Shown in pieces: positions 11,864 to 24,900 of a stretch of DNA of 64,000 nt. Positions within the stretch are counted from its first letter, which is position 1. Every line of letters starts with the position of its first letter. Made by a program: the position numbers and the translations under genes. This stretch comes from Lineus longissimus (taxonomy: Eukaryota; Nemertea; Pilidiophora; Heteronemertea; Lineidae): NCBI RefSeq assembly GCF_910592395.1, contig NC_088311.1:2360501-2424500 (forward strand), written 5' to 3'. The notes beneath the pieces are model-generated. The model ran no database searches and was not told the origin of the DNA. It was given only the letters and a program-made list of their open reading frames with translations.

Positions 11864-13350
11864 GTGCCTAATACAGGCGCGTTACGGACACAAGATTCTA
11901 GGGTCATGCTGAATAGGATTTTAAACTATTTGGTCATTCACAAACTCTTTGCAATAATTTCATCAACATATCGACCAAAATGAGAGGAACATGGCCGCAG
12001 TCCCATCCCTTTTCCGAACATGCTTTAATGACGACAATGGCTCAAGAAGGTAAGGTAATTTGGCTCACATGTTGAGAATCATAAGTCCATTTAGCTCCGA
12101 TACAGTCAAAAGTTAACATTCAGCGCATAGATACTAAACAACACGGTTAGAAACATCACGGTACTGAAAGCAGGAAAAATGAAAATCACGCAATTGATAC
12201 TTCGATAAGTTGAATGGCAACAATAGGGCTACTGAGCGAAATCCCCACGGAAGAATTCACCATTGTCCCACACAATGAATTGATACAATAATGAATATTA
12301 GTCGAAAGTGCGTGTCATTGAAATCACTTTCTCATTCTTCTGATCAATAATCATATCGTGCAAATTATCGAGTGGCCAACATCAGCATTGTTTAAAAAAT
12401 CAGTGCCGTAACGTAGTTTATGGGCGATACTTGTGCATACGGGTACTTTTTGACGGCTACAGGAAATGATGCCAGATGAAGAACAAGGGGATATATGTAT
12501 TTGAAGGGTTATCTTTTTACTCCCTCCCATCTACACCAAGTTCAATTCATATCTCCTTATATGAAGCCTCACATGATTACGATCCCATATTCTCATTGCA
12601 AAATAGGACTGAGCGGTTTGGCGGTCAATTCTGTCTAAAGGATCGGTACACATTCTCAAAGCGATCTTGAAATCCCTCCTTGCATGCCTTGAAAGAAATC
12701 GATTTCATATGCAGACCTTGAGGAAAGCATTAGTCATCTTTCGTGTTTGCCACCTTTCCCCGGTTCTGGTCAGCAGTCCGGTGCCCCCAGCACCGCCAGA
12801 CACATTCCGCGTTCATTGCACCTGCGTATCCAGTACCCGCCGGCTGCCAATGGCCATTTCAACTCCTTCAGACTTCACTGCAATCTTGGCGCAAATGCTG
12901 ATCATTTGAATTAAACATGTATTGGCAATCTTTTTATCAGCTGGACGGTATCCTACAGCTGTCGATTCAAGCCCAGATACCGCTGATGGAAGGAGTTGAA
13001 AAGTTCAAAGATTTCGATGGCCGAATATCATGAAATGCGGTCGGGATTTGAAGCGAATGTTGGACATAAAGACTCAGAAGCAAACACTGCGATTTTCCTG
13101 TCAAACAGCAAAATTTACGGGAGACGATTTTTGGCACTTGATGACCTTTGAGTTTGACCTTCAAGTCGTGTTCCTTCAGAAGATCTGTTGACTGCTTTTC
13201 TACAAAAATGTCTCATGCATTTACATTTTCTGAAAAGTGTACTAGTCCTTTGGGTAAAGTGGTGGTTCTGTATATCTATCAAATCAGTTGCTTTTTACCG
13301 TTCTGTTGGGTAGTTCAGCCAATAATTTCTAGGCGGCGTTATTTGATTAG

Positions 13351-13386
13351 TTTCGATTTACCTTCATTCATGAAGGTAAATCGAAA
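13351..13386. repeat. Perfect 17-bp inverted repeat
   Basis: The arm tttcgatttaccttcat (13351-13367) is followed by a 2-bp spacer and its exact reverse complement (13370-13386). It could extrude as a cruciform or mark the end of a small inverted-repeat element. A 12-mer, tcagtgctagct, is repeated just downstream at 13396-13407 and 13451-13462. No transposase frame is nearby. Confidence 0.8.
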
Positions 13387-13615
13387 ACCCACAGTTCAGT
13401 GCTAGCTCTCGGCGATGGTGTATTGGGGGACAATCCACCGTGGAGGCAGATCAGTGCTAGCTTTGTGCGTTGAAGGAATAATAACCCATCTTGAAGACAG
13501 ATTATAGTGCTTGCCAATGACAGGTGGAATCTGCAGCGAGACTAATCCGTTCAGTCTCTTTTTTACTATTGCTACTTCCTGTGGTGATCCCCTGTAGTGT
13601 AAAATAAATACAACA

Positions 13616-13796
13616 GGTGACAGCACAGACGTTTGGCCAACTTATCAACAAAAGGGCTTGCCCGGGAGTTGAACCCGGGACCTCTCGCAGCCTGAGCGAG
13701 AACCGTACCACTAGACTAACGAGCCGTTCTATCAGCAATTCCCAAGGGCCTACCTTTGTAACTAGTGCATTAATACCAGAGGTGGCAGCACAGACG
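13616..13796. repeat. Direct repeats flanking the tRNA-like gene
   Basis: The sequence ggtgacagcacagacg at 13616-13631 recurs as ggtggcagcacagacg at 13781-13796, with one mismatch in 16. The 149 bp between them include the tRNA-like gene and its terminator. This could be a target-site duplication from insertion of a tRNA-derived element, or a small local duplication. Confidence 0.5.
13654..13725 (-). tRNA. tRNA-Pro(AGG)-like gene, probably a decayed copy
   Basis: The minus strand reads as a 72-nt cloverleaf. The acceptor strands are GGCTCGT and GCAAGCC plus discriminator C. The A box TAGTCTAGTGG is perfect. The anticodon stem is CTCGC/GCGAG with loop TCAGGCT, and the T arm is CCGGG-TTCAACT-CCCGG. 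A TTTT pol III terminator follows immediately (plus 13650-13653). The overall pattern is closest to tRNA-Pro with anticodon AGG. Three things argue against a working tRNA: C instead of the near-invariant U33, C at position 37 where Pro tRNAs carry G, and a C5-A68 mismatch in the acceptor stem. It lies between 16-bp direct repeats, so it may be a retroposed copy or SINE head. Confidence 0.7.
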
Positions 13797-15116
13797 ATTG
13801 ACCTGATAGGTTCAGATAACGTATAAATCGTTCCCCGCCCTAAAAACGGTGCTCCAGGAAGATTTTCGCTAAGTATCAATTGGGATCCATATGCGGATTT
13901 TGGAGTTTGTAAGTGCTAGACTCCTGAGGCAATCCGTTCGTCAACCGGTAATATACTACCCTAGGAGGATGCGTCCGGAGTGAATAAGTAATCGCTTTGA
14001 CAGTTTTGCGAGTTCTCCGCTTAGCGCCAACTCAACTTCAATGCCCTAGGGCCAATATCTTGATTGTCAGTTACACCAGATGCAGGTAAATAGAAGCAGA
14101 CGGTAATATTTTATAAATGCTTTGCAAACATTTTCATTTTCTACATTTTCTACGTTTTGATTTTGATTTTGAAACAGATGGAGATTTGCCTTTTCGCTCC
14201 GATCGTCTGCTAAACATTGTTGTCTTTGAATCTAATCCTCCCCTGGGGATTCGCGGACCTAAAAAACTCAAATGTTATGACAATATGAAATACGTTGAGG
14301 CAAACCTGCGGTTGATTGTGCTGTCTCTTGACAGAGGATGTTCTCCGGTGCACTGGGGCTCGGGTTACAGGGTGTGGCCATCGCACTGCGAGCAACAGCT
14401 GAAGTGCGTTGCTTGGCAGATGCCACGCGCACGGGCACGCGCTACCAGAAAATCACGCCCAAGGGCAAAATTCATTTTCCACTTTTGAGTAATTCAATTC
14501 AAAGGAGGGTGTAGTTTGTTTTATAAGTTGTTCGGGCCATATGTGATAATGCGTCACATTGGGTGTCGTGGATGAGCGGATTAGATGATGATGATGTGCA
14601 CGGGCGATCAGGCCATCGCCAGCAGGTGATGAGTATCGCGACTTGCTTCGCAGACTGCATCTTATTGCACCAACTCCAGGGTGATCGTTCTTATTGGATA
14701 TGATTTGATGAAATTGAAACAGTTGTTGGATATCCTAATCCATTTTTAAACCTTTGTGGCGGTACAGCGTGAAACACAACTTAAATTTTAACAAATCACT
14801 TCAATCACTGCAGCTGAGACCAGAGTGGGCAAAGGCACTGCGTGACGACTTATAGCTTGCTGAAACCAATCGTCGGATAAAAATTAAAAACGCCCTCGTA
14901 TTTCCACTAATTTGTCAGATCAGTTAAGTTGTCGAGGTCAAAGCGGGCATCTCTTTGTGAGAGGCGCATTTCCATGGTTTCTTGGTTTGGCGCTACAAGT
15001 CTCAGGTGTTAACAAAATCTCATTAACAATAGAAAAGAAGAAAATAATACAAAAATTACATGTTAGATGGTACGATTTTAAAAATGTGGTTAATTCTATC
15101 CGATCGGGGCGCCGGG

Positions 15117-15123
15117 TATAAAA
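15117..15123 (+). promoter_or_regulatory. Candidate TATA box in a CpG-rich segment
   Basis: TATAAAA sits in a GC-rich context (cgccgggTATAAAAcgtggc). About 30 bp downstream is cccATGG at 15150, which opens a 47-codon frame ending at about 15292. A start site at the usual distance would put the cap almost at that ATG, so the ATG may not be used. The G+C-rich stretch from 15105 to 15300 stands out from its surroundings. Confidence 0.25.
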
Positions 15124-15570
15124 CGTGGCTATTTACGGCGGTACTGCCCATGGCGCGCGGCTGGGGTTGGACGGCGAAGGCGGACGGGTCCAGGACCATA
15201 GTACGGACACATGTTGAGTACGAACTCGTAAGAGTCTCCCCGCCTGTGCCTATGGGGGGCAACGGGTTCAATTGTGTTGAGCCCATTTTGTAAGGGAAAG
15301 ACCCGGGTTTGAGAAAGCTAAAGAAATTATCCGGGCATAGGTAATCTTTGTTAATTAGCATTCAGGATGGACAAAAGATGGGATCTCTATTCACACGCGA
15401 TGGCTGGATCCAAATTGTTAGGAAAGTATCGTGTCTTAATCCATAGTTGTAATGAGGGTCTGTACCTAATTTTTGTTAGGACTGAAATATGAAAAATGAT
15501 ACAACGCTGACAAGGAACCTCCGTCAACTCTTCGGTGCCTCGCATTTTGGTAGGGTGCTCTGAAGAACCT

Positions 15571-15933
15571 CTAGACCTCGGGAGTCATTGGTGATATCAA
15601 TAGGGGAGCTCCGTCAACAGCGTACCACGTTACGTTGCATCTGGCGCAACCAATATAGCAGGCGATGAACACACGGCCCTTTCTCCTGCAGTTCTCAGCG
15701 CTGCCTGCGCTCCTTTGGTCAGCAGCATCCAAAACCATCTTGACAGCGTGCCCGGCGTTATCCTGTTTTGTGAGGCCGTACAACATATTACCTGTCATGC
15801 CGATGTCATCCAGCTGTATATTGCCGACAAATAAGCTAATGGTCACTCCTCGGAAACCATGACAACGGCAAGGAAGCTCAAATCTTTGTATCATCCGCGG
15901 CTGGACATCATCCTGGACATGTGTCGTCTCTTG
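15571..15933 (-). other. Coding-like 120-codon open frame, minus strand
   Basis: The frame is open from just after a TAA at about 15935 to TAG at 15571; the first ATG is at 15894, leaving 107 residues. Its codon use and residue mix (many Gly, Asp, Ala and Cys, including VGNIQLDDIGMTGNMLYG) look more coding-like than the neighbouring frames. A donor-like ACAG|GTAATA occurs after IGMT. I do not recognise the family. It might be an exon, a retroelement relic or chance. Confidence 0.2.
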
Positions 15934-15939
15934 TTAGGA

Positions 15940-18900
15940 AGAAAGTCAGCGTCTATCTTTAAGAGAATGGTGGAGACTGTGCACTTAAGCTGAGAAAAGA
16001 AAGCTGTAAAAGAATGAAATTGCATCCGATTGGGTGTTTTAAATGATAAGTTCAAGGAAAGTGCTTGCAAAATGGCTAAGATTGAGCACTTTAAGAATTA
16101 GATCGAGAGAGTCTTTTTCTTTTTCCTCAGTATTCGATATTATTAACTATGAGATTGGTTGGTTGACAGTTGGAGTAGCATCTCCAGGAACTGTCGTAAC
16201 ATATGTATTCTAAGATGTTGTCCAAAAAGAAATGGATGAAGATTTTACATGAAGTTCGAACCTTACTCAGTTCCTGAAATGGTAAAATGGACTTCTCATA
16301 GCGTTCGCCGTTCATCTTAAACGGAGCCCAAATTGAGAACCCGCATTCCCCCTCACCACGCCGACTGTCCAAATTCTTGCCATTCTCCTCATGATCTGAT
16401 ACTCATTACCTATCAGCAGTGGGCGGCGATCAATCGAAACCTCCGATCTATCATTCTAATTAAACAGGATTCAGGCTGGACCTAACATTATTGAAAAACA
16501 AAGGAGAGGCTTAGGCTACGGGGATAATCTTACTTGACAGACACATTTGTCACTCTGGGTCAAATACGGCGAAAAAGAGCAGCGTCATTATGATTCTCCT
16601 TTTAGGGAGAAATGACAGTTTTGTGGGATTTGGTCCACAAGGGCACCCCCTCTTCAGCTTTCAGGCTTTGGCATGAACATCGCCCATACTAGGCAAGGCA
16701 TTTTACCATTCCCATGATGAAATTACCATTTCATTTTATTGGAAACTCTGTGGAACCTTTGGTCGTATGTGACGCCAGAACCCTGAAATTTATGATCATG
16801 TCTGTTTGTTGGTCCATTTCATACATCCGCCATTAAAGTTTTGATGGATTTTTATGGCGAACTGTATTTGCCAGCATTCTGTGTTAGGTAACACTAATAG
16901 GTGATGGAGTTAACACTCATTTTATTGCGGTGATATTCAATGGGCAAACCAGTAACAGAGTGAGTGCAGTTGAATTTTTATTGTCAGATGAATTTAATGG
17001 ATTGGTTTAATGTCATGGGACTACTCAGGCCATTAATTGGGGTTTAAATCAAACCTAGAGCCCGCTGTAACATTAACGAGTTGGCTCTGACGCCACTGCT
17101 ATAATATGATGTGTTTATTATTGTAATAATCTGCATGTACTTTTGTCATTTGTTGATTTGATGGAGATGCTGCATTCAATATGCACTTTGGCATTTTGAA
17201 AATACACGAAATGGCAATTTAAGAATATAAGTCCACCCACATTTAATCCCATAGGTACAGGTGCTAATGGGTAGCGGAGTGTGAAAAAATACTTTGGGTA
17301 AAATTTCAACCTTTTAAACAAAGAATGGTAATGAGCTCCTGGGAACGTAATCGTTTGGCTCATTTTAATTCATCCAAGCTCTGCTATTAAAATACTAATT
17401 AGGCTAACTGATTGCAATGTTGACCCATTGTTCATTATTTTTGTACGAAGAATTTTGAAAAAAGCAACATTGTTCAATATTTTTTTACTCAGAAGCAAAA
17501 AAGCCAACCAGTGATCAGTGTGCTTGGGTGAAAGAAATGCAGGTCATTAATAAGGTAATTCGAATACGGTGATGATTTCCACAAAAGACCATCCTGGTTA
17601 TGGTAAAAAATCAAGGGAAATGAACTAACTCTAATAATTGAATTGAATTTTAACTTTGTTAAATGCCACCCACAGCGCACCGATCGGATTCGGGGCTTCA
17701 AAGATGAAGACCCTGTGGTGAATCACCATTATTCATACAAGAACCCCAATTCAACTGAGGGTACCATGCGGGAGAAAATAAAAAAGGGATTTTTTATCAG
17801 GTCATTATCCGAGATATCCAGCGAGGTTGGCCAATGCGGGCTAACTGATGCTGCACACCTCATACCAGTCCTTATTCGATCATACCATGCGGCTACTTCC
17901 GGCGCTTGAAGTTGAGCAGGTTTCGCCTTTAGCAAAACCTTGGTTGAAAACTATCTGGATGTTTGCAACCCTTACGCTTCATCAAAGTAAATGTCAAATG
18001 TGATGTACATACATGCTGCAAGTGCCCCAAAAGGAAACTTGGTTGTGTGGAGACCTCACATTGCTCAGATGATTCGCAGCTCTCTTGAGTCGCGCCCGTG
18101 TTAAAGCCTGCAACACCTTGGCGATATTTGTCCACCTTCAAGCGGCTCATTACTGCTCTCGGACCAGTAAACTTCAACATATACAAATAACTTGAGCTGA
18201 TTTATTGAATTCCTAAGTTGCTAAGTTATGCATGATAGCCTTATTGACCTTGGGTCTAAAAGTGGAAGAGAACTGTGGGAGACGAACGCTGTTAAGCTGG
18301 AAAATCAGCTACAGATGATAGCGACAGCCCAGTTCGAATTGTCCTTGAACGCAATTATTGATAAAGAATTTTGGGCAGTAACCTTTCCCATTATATATAC
18401 TTAATCGATTGGTCACGATGACAGAACATCTCAGCGCGTCACCAGGAAAGCACTGAGCTAAATAAGTCTCCCAGTCTCTTGACAGCGTTGAGGTCCGGCA
18501 AGTTTTAATAAGACTAAAAACCTATCACATGATTGAAACCTCCCTCAATTGCTCTGTCAACACTTGGTCAGTTATATGATGCCAGTAACATGGCCACGAC
18601 CATCATTGGTTCTCCAAGCCTTCTAAACTTCATTAGCCACTTCTAAGTGAAATCTGTCAATGTCACAGGTCGCCATAGCAGAAGGGTTTTCATAAACAGT
18701 GTCAAGACGACCAGTGAAATCTGTATTTCTTGCTCAAGAGTCTGCAACTTCATTGGTTCTGGTTTGAATTCACTACATTCCCCAAGAAAGCTCCATGATC
18801 CACCTTGAGTCACCTAACTCTGATGGCGGTCCAATGAAACAGGGTTGAGAGCTTCTGATTGGCCAAAGTGACTCGAGGTCCCCACAATCTCGGAATGATG

Positions 18901-21900
18901 AAGGCTAGTTTACTTGTAGTTGTGGTAGTTGTGTGGCATTTGAAACGATCACTTCGCTTTTACCACGAGAAACCCAAATTTGTCGCCTTGAGATATTTTG
19001 TATGCATGGGCATCAGCAGGAACTTCATTCATCCACTCCCTTATCCTTCGATAGCTCTTTTTGTAACTAACCCTGTCGTTTTTGCTTTCTTCTTACATAA
19101 GGAGCTGTTGAAGCATCACAACATGTTCCTTTTTTTTCTTGTCACTTTGTCAGATAGCGACCAAAAACGTCAAAACCAACATTCCTACAGAATTACAATG
19201 GCATGATAGAAGAAATGGTTTCTTTGCTTGTCACTTCGAGAAAAAACTCGTGACTTTTTCTAAGTCTATCGTCTACCCTCTATGCATTAGAAAAATACTT
19301 CGGTGTCATACGTTTTTTTGTGTATCTGTGGTTTTCCCTCGGTTGAGTCAGTCAGTGTACTGGTTATTGGCAAGCAAGTGTTCATTAGCTTATCATGATT
19401 CCTTTGGGAAGAGAATCGTCGTCGCAGCTTTACTGATGTTGTCGTCTTCTAATGATAATGCAGTTTTCGCTGGAGACAACTATAGATGAGTAGGTCTCTT
19501 TACTTCGTATCCCTGGTTGATATGTCTAGTGATCCATCTTGGGACAACATACGAATTCCCACTGTTGGGTTCCTCTTCTTCTTCTGACTGCTGCTACTCT
19601 GACTGTACAAATGCTGGCTTGTGTAAGTCTACACCGTACCTACACCAGCCAGGCCATTTAAGTTCCTTTGCTTTGACCTATGAAATCAAAAATGCTTGAA
19701 TATGCGATACGACTTTGAGTTAACCTTGAAGTTACATCTCAAAAACCTCTCATCGATGCAAAGCTATAATGAGCTTTTGTCAATCGAGTGCAAATTCTAA
19801 TCTTTGAAATGACTCTCCTCCTTCACGCACAAAACATTTCATGTTACAGCTCTCCTCGAGAACTTAAACAAATATTACTGAAATAGTCTAGGGTAAATGC
19901 AGAGGGAATTCTCATCACTCGATTTTTGACGGGCTGCATGTTAATTAAGGACTTTGTTAATGATGTTTACATAAATAAATAAATGTTTACATCTATAACA
20001 GCATTTGGAAAATGGACTGATTTCGTTTTCACGGAGTTGCAAGAGCGCGCAGTCTGCATTAGTGCAAGCTTGCCTACGATTCATGTACTTTTACAAACGG
20101 CATGGTGTGGGTAATGTACAGCATTACCAGTATTAGACTGGACCAAACCAATTGGTTTAATCCTTCAGTGGGTTTGTTTGCAGGCAGGATCTCAATATCG
20201 TCTGCTGAATGTTTACCAATATTTCACAGTAAACATTGCGAAATCTAAATGTTGGAGTGTACTCCCAGATCTCTTGGGTCAATCCAGTCTGGCCGCTACT
20301 TTCGCTACAAAGACTGAAATAGTTATAAGTCACCAGATTTTCCACAAAAGCATTACTCTGGCAACAAAAGCAACACTCATATCCTTCAGTATGCGGAGCC
20401 AAGAGTTTTTTGGTCAGTGAGCTTTCAGGGATGACCAAAATCTTCCTGACTAAGCGACATACAATGTATGCTGTTTCGTCACCAGCGCCACCACGTGACT
20501 ACTCCAAAATGGCCGCCGGGTCGGCCATTTTGAAATCGCTTTCGCTGGATAACTAATGAACGACTTGATCAATTAACCTTTTTGAGTTTGTTGTTGTTGT
20601 TCTAACTTCTTCTGCCCGAAATCTATAACAAAATTCGGGTGGAGCATTCGCGTCGTTATGTCTTCTTCAGATATGGCCTGTATGCACTCGAGTTTGAAAG
20701 TGCTTTGAATTTGTCTTATAGATTCAGCCTCACAATCATCCTCTAAGTGAAATGAGTCTGAGAATGACAACAACTGTTACATGAATACTTTCTTCAGTAA
20801 CAAACATTCATGCACTTATATATTCAATTCCAGTTATCAAATCATTTTGGCCACTTGGCTTCCTTTCCAAACTGTTAATTTCCAACTTCTGTACACTTGT
20901 GGACCTATATTGTATTAGATAAATTATAACTTGTACATGGTTAGAATTACACCATATACCTGTAGTTGGACGTTTTTGAGAAATGACCAATATCAAATAA
21001 TTTCTCAAGTACATGCTTTAACGTTTAATTTCTTGTTATTCGTATCCGTTTGACTACTTGCTCTCGTTTAGGTACGAACTATCTCACCACTTAGGGTCAC
21101 TTGTACTTATATTGGTAAAATTATCGACAGAAAAACTCCATAACCAGACCCAACCAGCCAGGAAAGTACCCCCGAACGGCAAGTGGTCGCCAAAACGAGC
21201 TATTTAGCCTGGATAACCGCCAATGAGACCACCACCTTGTCTGGGATCCTGACCGCACTCTTGCTATAACCAGAGTCATTTCTCAAAATAGGTTCTACCT
21301 ATGTCCTTGTTGATTTCAGTGAAAATCTCCCATCTCTCTTGCTACACCGTGGAGTGGTGTCTTCATGGTATAGTCGAATCGGGGAGTTTCGAGAGGGTTG
21401 TCGCTCCAATTAGCGAAAACTCGCCGCATTTGCGGCTACACGCCGTTCGAGGATCTTCGCTTGACTGCCAGCATATACTGTTCGGCGAGACCCATTGGCA
21501 TTTGAATTAAACATCTAATCATACAGCTTGTGTATTTGATATCGTCTAAAGTGCTTGGTCTCAGAAAACTTGACACAAACCTTCTCTACATAAACTGAAC
21601 ACACACTGTTCTGTATCTTAGATCTAGTTAAGTTGGCCAGATCTCAAAAGTACTTTCCATTAACCCTTGGACCAAATCAAAAATGATATGACCCACTGTC
21701 ATTCCAATGTATCGCAATGCTAGTTGGACTGAAACAGACACAGAACACTTAGCAATCGGTTGATATAACCGAAGTTATGTGTTTTGAAAAACTGCCATTT
21801 TCGCTTCACCATGATTGTTCAGTTAAAGCAAATGTTGTCCATCTGCCGTTTTGATATTATCAATGTTACCCTGAGTATAAAACCGAGTCATTTTCTATGA

Positions 21901-24900
21901 ATTTAATCTTAGCCTGATATAACTGTGATAACCGCTCGTCTCTGAAGCACTAAACGCACTTATACGTATTTCAATACTTATCTGAATAGCCGAGCGAGAG
22001 GACGGGATATTAAATGAAAATGTCCGAGATATGAAGTTTGTTGACCAGTTTGCATTCTCTCTGGGTAGCCCTGGCAATGGGTGAAATGGGTAAACCTTTT
22101 TCAATGGGACTGACTGCTTCTGACGATCAAATTTGTTATTCAAATAGAAGAAATTTTCCAACTTACTCCTTTAAGAAATGACTTATACAAAATCTAAGAT
22201 GTCTTGCTGGTCCGTCTGCATAGTGCCGCGGGTGTACCTACAGACCATCTAGACGCAGACCACTTCCCCAATGACATCATGTCAAGTGCATATTGGATTG
22301 CATCTCGCCATCGAATCTGAATACAATTCAACCAGTTCAATTCAAAATTGCCACCACTTCTCACCAATGTTATATTAGAATGGACAAAAGGCTTGCTTCT
22401 ATTAAACCAGTCGTATATATCAGACTTGGTATCGCCATCTCCTTGAGCGCCGACTCGCCCCTTTCAGCTTCCACTTGAAGACATTTTAGCTGTATAGCAA
22501 GGTCAGAAAAACGTAATTACTCCATTTGAAGCTTGGCTGCTAGTTTTGGTCAGAATTCAGGGCTCACTTAGTAGGACAATTATGACTTGTCTGAGAGAAG
22601 AACTTCAAATATTTTGTACTCTTCACTTTGTCAGCACTTGGATTGAAAAAGGTTTGAAAGTTTTTTCTAATGTAATACCGTCAGTTAACCGTTGGCTTAA
22701 CAAATCAAAGTCATTTCCCACTTCAAAACCCAAGTTCAAGAAAAAAGCATTTGATTTTTTTCCAAATCTTTGACGATGGTTGAAAATCTATCACCTCCTT
22801 CCTCGCAGAGTTTTGCTATGATACACCCTGTAAACTTACATAAAACCCCGCTGCTTCAAGATGCTCGTAACGATACCAACTCAAACCCCGATAGCCATTT
22901 TGTTCAGTCACGATCTGCTCCTTTTTTCCTCACCTCTTTTCATCTTCGACCGAACGTCACTTTTGCCAGCGTCAAAATTGCACGTTTTCCAAACCAATCA
23001 TCCAGCAATTTAATGTTTACTTTCATCTGGTCAAGATAGCCGGTGCTAATCAACCACATGTAATTTATGGAACGCCTTGAGCGTTTAATCACACAACACG
23101 TAGAGGATGAAGGGCGGCCAGAAAAAAGCCAATCTCTATGACCAGAAAAACGCCTGCTTCAATTTTTGCTGAGCGGCTTACAAACTCGTCACGTTTCGAT
23201 ATCAAAAGGGTGTTTGGCTCGTATTTTGTTCTTAAGGCTGTTGGTGATTTGTGTAATTACCTACTAGCCAAACTGATCATTGGACTACAAAACTTCGCAG
23301 CGTTTTTGAAAACTTTTCAAAGGATAGGTGAGAATTTGAACGTGTAAGATGATTAGGATTGAACGCTACTTTGACCAGTATCAGCTAGCTGAAAGATGGT
23401 AAAACCAACAATAACGCTTTGGACGAAAGTCCTTTAGCCGGACGTTTACATCTATGTAAACTGGTGGCGACCGGAAGTAGCTTTACTCATAGTTTTGAAC
23501 TGCTGCAAGATCCTACCAAGATTCCATTGCTGTCGTCATATCTGTTCATAAGGTTGGAATCACCTTCATTAGTGATGTTTTACCTGACATGCAAAAAGAA
23601 CACCGTCAAAGGTGGAGAATTGAGCATTTCTTTACAAGACATTCGTTCCTGACTCAGTAAATCAGGCCCATGCATAAGAACAACTGAATATACTTTTTCT
23701 TACAGTGGCTAACATCACGAAAGTTTTCTTAGCGAAATCTCTCGTCCAGCAGATTAGTGTAGGAGCAGATCTGATTGGGAAAGACCACGTAAGCGTAATC
23801 TTTGTCAGCTAATGATAATTCCAAGTCGTCCTCTAATTTTCCTTTCGATCTGAGGACAGGCTGAACGTCTTTGGGTGATTCAGTAAATCGGGTATGATTC
23901 CTGATAAAAAGGATGTCGGGGAAGAAGTATTTTCCTGTTTGCGGTAGGAACTGGTACAGATCACTAATCTGCTGAGGAATACTGCCTTTGGAACTGTAAA
24001 CATTGCCGTGGGATAAACAAAATAAGTTTACTCTTGCAGTAGGCACTGTCACTGCCAAAAAAATGTTCATCGCTCCATTATCATACATTTCTCAAATCGC
24101 TGCACACGATATTTCTACCTAAGAACTGACAGAAATGCGTATCGCCTTTATTTCCCCTATCGGCGTCTTACGATTTCCGTTTCGAGTAAAAAACCCTTCC
24201 CGACCTAAGGCCACTTCAGGTTGAAAAAAAGTGAATTGTATCTTATCTTCATAGGATAGACACCGTGGTCAGTCAGAGCATGGACAATCGGTCCGCTTCA
24301 CTTGTCGCTTATAAACCCTTCAACAGGCAGCTGTGGGTATAAAAGCAGCCCTACCCTGCCTCCATCACTCTACAGATGACCACGATAGGTGGACCAGAAA
24401 TAGCCATTCTCACAGATCGGTGGTCTTCGAAAATTTATTGAGTGACCAAAGCGGCCTGAGAGATCGCTGGGAGAATTAATCGCATGTATGCTTGTGTGCG
24501 GCGTTCTGTCTGCTGAGACCAATCTCCTAACGACACCTTGAACTTGAACATTGCATTCAGTTGAAATAACCACAAAACATTGACACTCGAAGCCTAGGGA
24601 AGTATTACTGGTTTGAATGTTACCCTTTAACCTTCAGCTTAAAGTACAATGTATCAAATTTGCAAAAATACTGCCATTTGCATGCTTCGAATACAGTTTT
24701 GTCCCCTGTAAAAGACTCGATAAATCAAACCTGTAGAGCGTTGCCTAGACTTGCTGCTTAAAGCGCACCGTTAGACTAAATCTGGAGACTATCCTTGTTC
24801 GAGGGTTTCTATTTATCAATAGTGATGGTCATTCGTCAACATGATACATGGCAGTATCACAGATGAGGATACTGATAGTCCCGGGTAGGGGACTGGGGTC

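Noticed and set aside
22293-23652. Five consecutive plus-strand frames of 61-89 codons.
   Set aside because: They change frame repeatedly, have no conserved motif and no good splice sites between them.
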